A stretch of 40,593 bases of DNA from Henriciella aquimarina (GTDB taxonomy: Bacteria > Pseudomonadota > Alphaproteobacteria > Caulobacterales > Hyphomonadaceae), in the NCBI RefSeq assembly GCF_002088975.1, contig NZ_NCST01000003.1:1-40593 (forward strand). Direction: 5' to 3'. This document shows positions 7,264 to 15,410 of the stretch, in pieces. The notes under the pieces are model-generated. The model made no database searches. It was not told where the DNA came from and was given only the letters and a program-made list of their open reading frames with translations. How positions within the stretch are numbered: the stretch's first letter is position 1; each line of letters opens with the position of its first letter. The translations under genes and the position numbers were made by a program.

Positions 7264-7677
7264 ATGTACCGACTTGCTTATGTCAGTGCCGCCGCTGAAG
7301 AACTCACGGCGACTGACCTCCAGGACATTCTGGAAGCTGCCATCCGGAACAATGCCGCGTCCGCCATCACCGGAACGCTGATGTTCAACGGAGTGAGCTT
7401 CCTGCAGATTCTCGAAGGCCCGGAAGAGAAAGTCGAGGCGCTCTTCGACCGGATCTGCGACGACTCGCGCCACAGGCACATCGTCACCATCATGCGCGAA
7501 AGCGGCACGCGGCGCAGCTTCGACGAGTCGCCCATGACGCTGAACACGGTCGAATGCCCGGTCGCCCCCCTGCCGGACGGCATCACCCTGTCCTCCGACC
7601 TCAGCCTGTTCCTGCCAGCCGGCCTGCCGGACTATTACCGGAACATCCTCGTCAGCTTCAACACGATGCGCGCCTAG
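7264..7677 (+). CDS. Stand-alone BLUF-domain blue-light sensor
   Basis: A 137-residue protein consisting of a BLUF domain (FAD-binding blue-light sensor) and a short C-terminal extension. The photocycle residues are spaced as in AppA: Y6, N30 (24 later), Q48 (18 later, in FLQILEG) and M91 (43 later). The semi-conserved Trp two residues before that Met is S89 here. There is no fused output domain, so signalling must go through a partner, as for other short BLUF proteins. The start ATG directly follows a tiny reading frame (ATG AAA GTC ATC TGA, 7249-7263); its meaning is uncertain, and no strong ribosome site is seen. The gene is next to an SPL-like radical SAM gene in the same direction, about 100 bases apart. 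Confidence 0.9.
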   Translation: MYRLAYVSAAAEELTATDLQDILEAAIRNNAASAITGTLMFNGVSFLQILEGPEEKVEALFDRICDDSRHRHIVTIMRESGTRRSFDESPMTLNTVECPVAPLPDGITLSSDLSLFLPAGLPDYYRNILVSFNTMRA

Positions 7678-7733
7678 AACATCCCGCGCCGGGCAGTGAA
7701 CGGGCCGGGCCATCCACAGGCTTTGCTCAAAGC

Positions 7734-7748
7734 GTTCTTGTTTTGTTC
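7734..7748 (+). promoter_or_regulatory. LexA (SOS) box, alphaproteobacterial type
   Basis: GTTC, 7 bases (TTGTTTT), GTTC: a perfect match to the alphaproteobacterial LexA operator GTTC-N7-GTTC. It lies 26 bases before the ATG at 7775 of the SPL-like radical SAM gene, the expected position for blocking its promoter, and it would overlap the promoter of no other gene. Confidence 0.7.
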
Positions 7749-7774
7749 TGACGACTGTGCTTGTCTCTGTCCCC

Positions 7775-8908
7775 ATGAGGCAGACACAGAAACTCACGCC
7801 GAAAGGCCGCGTAACCCTGGTCGACACGGCCGGGGTTGAGGAACGCTTCGAACACAGGGGCCGGGGCGCGATCTCAAACCAGACCGGCCGGTATGAGCGC
7901 GAGACCCGGTTTGCCTTCGATGATGGCTGGGGCACGGTCGAGGATGAAGCAGACCGCCTGGAAACGACGCTGACGCGCGAGACCGCGAAGACGATCATCA
8001 CCTATAACCGCTCGCCGGACATCCCCTTCGACCGCACGATCAATCCCTATCGTGGCTGCGAGCATGGCTGCGTCTACTGTTTCGCGCGGCCCACCCATGC
8101 CTATCAGGGCCTCTCGGCCGGGCTCGACTTCGAGAGCAAGCTGTTCTTCAAGCCCGACGGCCCGGCCCTGTTGCGGCGGGAGCTGTCACGCCCCTCCTAT
8201 GTCGTGCGCCCGCTCGCACTCGGCATGAACACCGACGCCTACCAGCCGATCGAACGCCGCCTGCGGCTGACGCGGACCTTCCTGGAGATCCTGTCCGAGC
8301 ACAATCACCCGGTCACCCTGCTCACCAAGTCGGCGCTGATCCAGCGTGATATCGACCTGATCGCGCCCATGGCCGAGAAGGGGCTTACCCGGGTCGGTGT
8401 CTCGCTGACGACGCTCGACCCGAAACTGGCCCGGCGCCTGGAACCGCGGGCCGCGGCTCCGCACCGCCGGCTGGAAACGATCCGCGCGCTCTCCGATGCC
8501 GGCATTCCGGTCATCGCCATGACGGCGCCCATCATCCCGGCCCTCAACGAACCGGAAATGGAGCGCCTGCTGGAAGCGGCTGCCGAGCATGGAGCCTCGG
8601 GGGCGGGCTATGTCATCCTGCGCCTGCCCTATGAGCTGAAGGACATCGTGCATGAGTGGCTGGTGCAGCACTATCCCGACCGGGCCGCGCGCATCATCAA
8701 CCAGCTGCGCGAGATGCGCGGCGGCCAGGATTATGATTCCAACTGGTTCGAGCGTGGCACCGGACGCGGACCGCATGCCCGCTTCATCGCCCAGCGCTTC
8801 CAGAAGGCGATCCGGCGGCTGCGCCTCGACACACCCCGTCCGCGCCTGCGCACCGACCTCTTCCGTCCCTCGGAAGGCCGAAACGGCCAGATGCTGCTCG
8901 ACGTCTGA
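7775..8908 (+). CDS. PA0069-family radical SAM protein (spore photoproduct lyase-like)
   Basis: A 377-residue radical S-adenosylmethionine enzyme. The cluster motif is CX3CX2C (C95, C99, C102, in GCEHGCVYC), the arrangement of spore photoproduct lyase and its relatives; the flanking sequence INPYRGCEHGCVYCFARPTH is typical of the PA0069 family. The substrate of this family is not established, though the resemblance to spore photoproduct lyase suggests repair of a DNA lesion. The ATG at 7775 is preferred over an in-frame GTG at 7757 because the latter sits only 8 bases after a LexA box, which should lie in the promoter. A basic C-terminal tail (FQKAIRRLRLDTPRPRLR) could bind nucleic acid. Confidence 0.88.
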   Translation: MRQTQKLTPKGRVTLVDTAGVEERFEHRGRGAISNQTGRYERETRFAFDDGWGTVEDEADRLETTLTRETAKTIITYNRSPDIPFDRTINPYRGCEHGCVYCFARPTHAYQGLSAGLDFESKLFFKPDGPALLRRELSRPSYVVRPLALGMNTDAYQPIERRLRLTRTFLEILSEHNHPVTLLTKSALIQRDIDLIAPMAEKGLTRVGVSLTTLDPKLARRLEPRAAAPHRRLETIRALSDAGIPVIAMTAPIIPALNEPEMERLLEAAAEHGASGAGYVILRLPYELKDIVHEWLVQHYPDRAARIINQLREMRGGQDYDSNWFERGTGRGPHARFIAQRFQKAIRRLRLDTPRPRLRTDLFRPSEGRNGQMLLDV

Positions 8909-10198
<1,290 letters not shown>

Positions 10199-10217
10199 TC
10201 CCCGCCCGGCAAAACGG

Positions 10218-10817
10218 CTAGCCAAACATCATCCACAGCGCGACGAGCGCGAGCACGCTGCCGAATACCCTGTTCAGGAGATGGGCCCGGGCCTCATCCC
10301 TGAACAGCGCCGCGATCTGGCCGCCGAGCAGCGTCCAGAGGGTGAAGGCGAGCAGATTGTTGAGGGTGAAGACGCTGCTGATCCAGCCGACGGCCAGGAG
10401 CTTGCCGGACGCGGCTGCGGCTTCCAGGAACTGGCTGAACATCAGCGCGATGATCACATAGGCTTTCGGATTGAGCAGCAGCAGGACCGCGCCGCCCCAC
10501 ACCCCGGCCGGACGGGCCTCGCCGACCGTGTCGATGGCGCTGGCCCGGAACAGTTTCCAGGCGAGATAAAGCACATAGGCCGAACCGGCCCATTTGATGG
10601 CCTGGAAGACGATGGGAGAGCGCTCCAGCGTCGTCTCGAATCCGAACCCGATGGCCAGCGTCACCAGCAGGGTCGCGACGTGATAGCCCAGACTGGCCGG
10701 CACGGTCGCCGCCGGCCCGAAGCGGGCGCCGTTGGCGGCAAAGAACATGTTCCCCGGCCCGGGGCTGTAGGCCAGCGGAAACAGAAAGACGATCAGGGCT
10801 GCGGTCAGCTCGAACAT
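10218..10817 (-). CDS. LysE/RhtB-family exporter
   Basis: A 199-residue membrane protein of the LysE/RhtB translocator family, which exports amino acids and related metabolites. The N-terminal SPGPGNMFFAANGARFG is the family signature, and about six hydrophobic segments follow. The start has GAGGTACCCG upstream. Its end is only 19 bases from the convergent ccrM stop. Substrate cannot be predicted. Confidence 0.88.
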   Translation of the reverse strand: MFELTAALIVFLFPLAYSPGPGNMFFAANGARFGPAATVPASLGYHVATLLVTLAIGFGFETTLERSPIVFQAIKWAGSAYVLYLAWKLFRASAIDTVGEARPAGVWGGAVLLLLNPKAYVIIALMFSQFLEAAAASGKLLAVGWISSVFTLNNLLAFTLWTLLGGQIAALFRDEARAHLLNRVFGSVLALVALWMMFG

Positions 10818-10983
10818 CGGGTACCTCAAGATCGGATCCGAGGCAGGTCTTGCGCTTTCAGCCCGGGCAAGCGACCCGAATCTTGCGGTTGGCCAACTTC
10901 CCTTTGACAAAGGCTGACGCCACAGGAGAGACCGCCTATGGTGAGCACACGACACCCTGGGCAGACAGAAGGACGCACACGGC

Positions 10984-12717
10984 ATGGGGCACGAAGGCCA
11001 GGAAATCTTTCTGAAGGACGTTCTCGTCTTTCTGTTTGCCGCGGGCGTGATCGTGCCGGCCTTCCGGGCCCTGAAACTGCCGGCCGTCGCCGGCTTCCTG
11101 ATTGCCGGTGTCGTGCTCGGCCCGCATGGGCTCGGCACCTTCGAACATCTCTGGGCGCCGCTGCAATTCGTGACCGTTTCCGACCCGGAAGCCGCCGCCC
11201 CCTTCGCCGAGCTCGGCGTGCTCTTCCTGCTCTTCCTGCTCGGCCTTGAGCTGTCCTTCGAGAAGCTCTGGGACATGAAACGCGTCGTGTTCGGCGCAGG
11301 CGGCACGCAGGCCATCCTCGGCGCGACCGTGACCGGGACCGTGCTCTGGGCCTTCGGGGTGAGCGCGCAGGCCGCCGCGGTGATCGGGCTGGCGCTCGCG
11401 CTCTCGTCGACGGCCATCGTCATGCAGGTGCTGACAAGCGAGCACCGCGCCGCCACACCGGCCGGGCGCACCGCCTTCGGCGTACTGCTCTTCCAGGACA
11501 TCCTCGTCGCCCCGATCCTGATTTTCGTGAGCTTCCTCTCGCCTGAAAACAGTGTGAACATCGTCCAGACCGTGATCCGGGCGCTGTTCGAAGGGCTGCT
11601 GACGGTGGCCGCCATCGTCATTGCCGGGCGCTTCGTGCTGCAGCACGTCTTCCGGCTGGCCGCGCGCTATGGCGGACGCGATTTCCTGATGGCGCTGACG
11701 CTGTTCACCGTCATCGGCGCTGCAGTGATGACGGGCATGGCTGGCCTGTCGGTCGCCCTCGGCGCCTTCCTGGCCGGGCTGATGCTCGGCGAAACGGAAT
11801 TCCGCCACCAGACCGAAGTCGACCTCGATCCGTTCAAGGGCCTCCTGCTCGGCATCTTCTTCATGACGGTCGGCATGAGCATCGATCTCGTCGTCATCGC
11901 CGAGATGGCGCCCATCGTGCTCGGCGGCCTGGCCGGCCTTCTCCTGATGAAGGCGCTCGTCTCCTGGGTCGCCTGCCGCCTCTTTGCCGGGCCCGCGCCG
12001 GTGGCCACCGAAAGTGCCTTCCTGCTCGCGCCCGCCGGGGAATTTGCCTTCGTGATCATGGCGGCCGCCGCCGGCGCCGGCATCCTGACGCCGGAGCTCA
12101 CCACGCCCGTCAGCGCGATTGCCGGGCTCTCCATGCTGCTGATCCCGCTGACCTCCCGGCTCGGCGTCTCGCTCGCCAGACGGATGAAGACGCCGGAGCC
12201 GGAGACGCTGCAAAACACCGATTTCTCCGACCGGGAAGGCCATGTGATCATCGCCGGCTTCGGCCGGGTCGGCCATACGATTGCGCGCATCCTGCACGAG
12301 GAACAGGCCGATATCGTCATCCTCGAGCGCGGCTTTCACTCGGTTCAGCGCGGGCGCAAGGAAGGCTGGCAGGTCTCGCTCGGCGATGCCGCCCGCCGCG
12401 AAATCCTCGAAGTCGCTGGCGCGCACGGCGCCTCGCTCTTCGTTGTTACCGTGGACGATCCGGCGAGCGCGGAAGCCATGGTGCGCGCTATCCGCTCGCT
12501 GAGGCCGACCGTACCGGTCTTTGCCCGCGCCCGTGACGCCGAACACGGCCAGGCGCTGCGCCGGGCCGGCGCGACCTTCGTCATTCCGGACGCTATCGAG
12601 GCCGGGCTGCAGCTGGCGGGCCGGGCCCTGCAGGAGTTCGGCTATGCCAATGAGACGGTGCGCGACCTGATCGGCTCGGAACGCGACGAGGAATACCGCA
12701 AGGCCTCCGAGGGCTAG
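10984..12717 (+). CDS. CPA2-family monovalent cation/proton antiporter (KefB/KefC-like)
   Basis: A 577-residue inner-membrane antiporter. The N-terminal ~390 residues are a 12-helix CPA2 transport domain (FLIAGVVLGPHGLG; ALSSTAIVMQVL; ALGAFLAGLMLGE). A cytoplasmic RCK/TrkA-N domain follows, with the nucleotide-binding motif IIAGFGRVGHTIARIL at ~420. This architecture matches the KefB/KefC potassium efflux systems; no separate TrkA-C domain is obvious. It likely exchanges K+ or Na+ for H+. A ribosome site AGAAGGA stands about 11 bases before the ATG at 10984. A second, out-of-frame ATG at 10938 has a better site (GGAGAG) but opens a frame with no family resemblance. Confidence 0.9.
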   Translation: MGHEGQEIFLKDVLVFLFAAGVIVPAFRALKLPAVAGFLIAGVVLGPHGLGTFEHLWAPLQFVTVSDPEAAAPFAELGVLFLLFLLGLELSFEKLWDMKRVVFGAGGTQAILGATVTGTVLWAFGVSAQAAAVIGLALALSSTAIVMQVLTSEHRAATPAGRTAFGVLLFQDILVAPILIFVSFLSPENSVNIVQTVIRALFEGLLTVAAIVIAGRFVLQHVFRLAARYGGRDFLMALTLFTVIGAAVMTGMAGLSVALGAFLAGLMLGETEFRHQTEVDLDPFKGLLLGIFFMTVGMSIDLVVIAEMAPIVLGGLAGLLLMKALVSWVACRLFAGPAPVATESAFLLAPAGEFAFVIMAAAAGAGILTPELTTPVSAIAGLSMLLIPLTSRLGVSLARRMKTPEPETLQNTDFSDREGHVIIAGFGRVGHTIARILHEEQADIVILERGFHSVQRGRKEGWQVSLGDAARREILEVAGAHGASLFVVTVDDPASAEAMVRAIRSLRPTVPVFARARDAEHGQALRRAGATFVIPDAIEAGLQLAGRALQEFGYANETVRDLIGSERDEEYRKASEG

Positions 12718-12760
12718 AAGCGTGAAGCCTCAGGCAAGATCGGCGCCACAGCGGGGGCCT

Positions 12761-12781
12761 CCCCATGGTTTATCCATGGGG
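12761..12781. other. Strong hairpin between convergent genes (first of two)
   Basis: A perfect 8-bp inverted repeat CCCCATGG/CCATGGGG with a 5-base loop (TTTAT). It lies between the stops of the antiporter gene and mutY. No T-run follows on either strand, so a role as a classical terminator is uncertain. Confidence 0.5.
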
Positions 12782-12819
12782 GCCATTTGCTGCCGTCTGA
12801 GCCTGGTGCGCGGTCAGGA

Positions 12820-12853
12820 GATGGGTGCCACGGCCAAGCCGTGGCAAGGCATC
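12820..12853. other. Strong hairpin between convergent genes (second of two)
   Basis: A perfect 9-bp stem TGCCACGGC/GCCGTGGCA with a 3-base loop (CAA), extended by GATG/CATC after a small internal loop. It ends 17 bases before the mutY stop. It could end or protect either convergent transcript. Confidence 0.5.
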
Positions 12854-12869
12854 CTCAATCGTCAGGCGT

Positions 12870-13931
12870 TCAAACCGCCAGCTTCAGCGCCTTGGCGAAC
12901 ACGCTCGGAAAGGCGTCGGCGGCCGTCCCGGCCTCCATCCAGTCATATCCGTCCGGCGCGGCCTCGAGGCTGAAGCGGATGACATCCAGCCGCAATTCGA
13001 AATGGGTGAAGACGTGGCGAACCTCGCCCAGCGTCTCACCTGCCTCTTCCGCCCAGACGGGACGGCTGACATCGCCCGCCTCTTTCCACTCCGTCGTCGG
13101 CAAGGCCAGCATGCCCCCGAGCAGGCCCTTGTCCGGGCGCCGCTCGACCAGCACGTCATCGCCGCGAAAGACGGCAAACACCTCGCCCTTGCGTTTCGGC
13201 TTGGCCTTCTTCGCCGGCTTCACCGGATAGCGCTCCGGCTCGCCCTCGGCATGGGCGGCACACCACGGACGGACCGGGCATATGAGACAGTTCGGCCGCT
13301 TCGGCGTGCAGATGGTGGCGCCGAGATCCATCAGCGCTTCGGCAAATTCGCCGGGCCGGTCTCCGGGCACGAGATCGCGCACGATGGCAGCGATCCGTGC
13401 CTTCTCCTCCTTCCACTCGCCCTTGGCCGCCAGAAGCCGGGCGAACACCCGGTCGACATTGCCGTCCACAGCCGGCGCGCGTTCTCCGAAAGCGAGCGCG
13501 GCGACGGCGCCGGCAGTGTAGGCCCCGATGCCCGGCAGCTCGCGCAAGCCCTTTTCAGTCTTGGGCCATGCCCCGGCAGCAGCGACCTCTCTCGCGCATT
13601 TCAGCAGGTTGCGGGCGCGGGCATAATAGCCAAGCCCCGCCCAGGCGGCCATGACATCGCCATCCTCGGCGGCGGCAAGGTCATCCACGGCGGGCCAGCG
13701 CTCGGTGAAAGCATGAAAGTAGCGTGCCGCATGCGGCACGGTCGTCTGCTGCAGCATGATCTCGGCGAGCCAGACCCGGTACGGGTCCGGCGTCGCCCCG
13801 GCCGCGCGCGCCTTCGGCCCGACCCGCCATGGCAGATCGCGGGCATGGCGCGCATACCAGTCGAGCAGCGCGGCTGGCAGGTCTTCAAACTCTGGTGAAA
13901 CCGCATTTGCGGCCTTTCCACGTGATCGCAT
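12870..13931 (-). CDS. mutY: A/G-specific adenine glycosylase MutY
   Basis: A 353-residue base-excision repair glycosylase that removes adenine opposite 8-oxoguanine. The helix-hairpin-helix LPGIGAYTAGAV is followed by VDGNVDRV with the catalytic Asp; the catalytic Glu lies in AEIMLQQT. The 4Fe-4S ligands have the spacing C-X6-C-X2-C-X5-C (CTPKRPNCLICPVRPWC). The C-terminal third is the Nudix-like 8-oxoguanine recognition domain. The ATG at 13931 is preferred to a GTG at 13958, which would cross into the divergent DUF721 gene. The two genes start 19 bases apart, so their promoters must lie within each other's coding regions or overlap. Confidence 0.95.
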   Translation of the reverse strand: MRSRGKAANAVSPEFEDLPAALLDWYARHARDLPWRVGPKARAAGATPDPYRVWLAEIMLQQTTVPHAARYFHAFTERWPAVDDLAAAEDGDVMAAWAGLGYYARARNLLKCAREVAAAGAWPKTEKGLRELPGIGAYTAGAVAALAFGERAPAVDGNVDRVFARLLAAKGEWKEEKARIAAIVRDLVPGDRPGEFAEALMDLGATICTPKRPNCLICPVRPWCAAHAEGEPERYPVKPAKKAKPKRKGEVFAVFRGDDVLVERRPDKGLLGGMLALPTTEWKEAGDVSRPVWAEEAGETLGEVRHVFTHFELRLDVIRFSLEAAPDGYDWMEAGTAADAFPSVFAKALKLAV

Positions 13932-13950
13932 GCGGTGCACAATTGTGAGG

Positions 13951-14496
13951 ATGGTCACAAGGTCAAGTCTCGATCCGCTGGAAGAAGCCCGCGCGCGTGT
14001 CGCGCTGCGCTATCAGCGCGCCCGTCCTGTGCGGCCGCTGCCGAACTCTTTCGGGGCCGCGGCGATGAAGCTTGCCCGCAAGAAGCTGCCTGAAAAAGGC
14101 CCGGCCATCGGCCGGCTGAAACTGCTATGGGCCGATATTGTCGGCGAGCAGCTCGCCAAGGTCTGCGAACCCGACAAGATCGGCGCCAGCGGCAAGGGTA
14201 AGGGCCGCGTGCTGACGCTGAAATGCATTCCGGCGGCCGCGACCATGGTGCAGCACCAGTCCGAGACGATCCGCCAGCGGGTCTCGGTCTCGCTGGGCGG
14301 CGACATCCGCGAGGTGCGCCTGAAGCAGGGCCCGCTGACGCGTGGCGGCCAGCCTGCCCCGCCCCGGCGCAGGCGCCCGCTGTCGGCTGAAGAGCGCGAA
14401 CAGTTGCAACACTCCGTTTCCGGGATAGAGGATAGCGAGCTGAAGAAGGCGGTCCTCGCCCTCGGCGAAGCCGTGCTCACCCGGACCGAGTCATGA
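13951..14496 (+). CDS. DUF721 (DciA-like) protein
   Basis: A 181-residue protein with the DUF721 domain that defines DciA, the helicase-loading protein of bacteria that lack DnaC/DnaI. The conserved block is WADIVGEQLAKVCEPDKI followed by LTLKCIPAAATMVQHQSETI, with a basic linker (PAPPRRRRPLS) towards the C-terminus. If it acts as DciA it would bring the DnaB helicase to the origin; alphaproteobacterial DUF721 proteins of this length could also have other DNA-related roles. It starts at ATG 13951, divergent from mutY, and is followed 67 bases later by the DsbA-like gene and smc. This mutY-DUF721-DsbA-smc order is common in Caulobacterales. Confidence 0.8.
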   Translation: MVTRSSLDPLEEARARVALRYQRARPVRPLPNSFGAAAMKLARKKLPEKGPAIGRLKLLWADIVGEQLAKVCEPDKIGASGKGKGRVLTLKCIPAAATMVQHQSETIRQRVSVSLGGDIREVRLKQGPLTRGGQPAPPRRRRPLSAEEREQLQHSVSGIEDSELKKAVLALGEAVLTRTES

Positions 14497-14563
14497 GCGC
14501 CCCTGGCGCCGTTAACCCCTTGGAAACCACTCCGACTCAATCTCTTAAGAAAAGGTTATGACT

Positions 14564-15388
14564 ATGAGAGCCATCACACGCCGCACAGCTGTTCTCGCTG
14601 CGTCCCTTCTCGCCATGGCCGCCTGCGGCGCCGCGGGCGAAGGCAATGGCAATTCTTCATCGGCGAATACAGACGGCGCTGCGACGGGCGACATGTATAT
14701 CGGCGAGGAAGATGCGCCGGTCACGCTGGTCGAATACGCCTCCTGGACCTGCCCGCACTGCCTGCAGTTCAAGAATGACGTGATCGCCAAGGTCAAAGAG
14801 GAATATGTCTCGACCGGCAAGGTGAAGTTCGTGTTCCGCGAATTCCCGACGGCCCCGGCCAATATCACGGTCGCCGGCTTCGCCATTGCCCGCTGTGCCG
14901 GCGAGGACAAGTATTTCGACGTGCTCGACGAGCTGTTCGAGCGCCAGATGGCGATCATCAGCATCGCGCGCGATGGCGGCCAGGTGAAAGCCGCCCTGCA
15001 GCAGATCGCGGCCAATCACGGCATCACCGATCCGGCCGCCTTCGACCAGTGCCTGCAGGATTCCGGCATTCGCAAATCCATCGCCGCGGCTGTCGGCCAG
15101 GGCGAGGATGCCGGCGTGACCGGCACGCCGACCGTCTTCATCAATGGCGAGGAGCCGGACGGCACGCAGTGGCGCACCTGGGAAGGCATGCAGACCGCGC
15201 TGAATGAAGCGCTCGGCGAGGACGCGCCTGCGGCCGAACCGGCGGCTGCCGAGAGCGAAACGACGGCGCCGACGGAGACCTCTGACCCGGCTGAAACGCC
15301 CGCCGCTGCAGGCGAAAGCGACATGGACGCCGAATCCGGCGATACAGGAACGAGCGAACCGGCGTCAGAAGAGCCGACACCGGAGTAA
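14564..15388 (+). CDS. DsbA-like thioredoxin-fold lipoprotein with acidic low-complexity tail
   Basis: A 274-residue exported thiol-disulfide protein. The signal ends in a lipobox (LLAMAACGA), so it is probably membrane-anchored facing the periplasm. The thioredoxin-fold active site is C63-P-H-C66, and the cis-Pro loop is GVTGTPTVFING. Family resemblance is to the DsbA/BdbD-type DSBA oxidoreductases. The last ~65 residues are almost entirely A, E, P, S, T and D, a disordered tail unusual for DsbA. The start ATG at 14564 has AAAGG 8 bases upstream; an ATG 6 bases earlier is too close to it. The smc start follows 22 bases after its stop, so the genes are probably co-transcribed. Confidence 0.87.
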   Translation: MRAITRRTAVLAASLLAMAACGAAGEGNGNSSSANTDGAATGDMYIGEEDAPVTLVEYASWTCPHCLQFKNDVIAKVKEEYVSTGKVKFVFREFPTAPANITVAGFAIARCAGEDKYFDVLDELFERQMAIISIARDGGQVKAALQQIAANHGITDPAAFDQCLQDSGIRKSIAAAVGQGEDAGVTGTPTVFINGEEPDGTQWRTWEGMQTALNEALGEDAPAAEPAAAESETTAPTETSDPAETPAAAGESDMDAESGDTGTSEPASEEPTPE

Positions 15389-15410
15389 CACCAACACAGG
15401 GGAGCCTGCT

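Noticed and set aside
10938..11249. A 103-residue frame with a good ribosome site just before the antiporter
   Set aside because: It runs out of frame through the start of the antiporter gene and its protein has no family resemblance. A leader peptide role is possible but unsupported.
10936..12546. A 536-residue reverse-strand frame opposite the antiporter gene
   Set aside because: Very rich in R, H, D, E, Q and G as expected of an antisense artefact, with no recognisable domain; the forward frame is a clear transporter.
14545..14559. TTAA-GAAAAGG-TTAT, close to a CtrA box (TTAA-N7-TTAA)
   Set aside because: It has one mismatch in the second half and overlaps the ribosome site and start of the DsbA-like gene, so it is probably chance.
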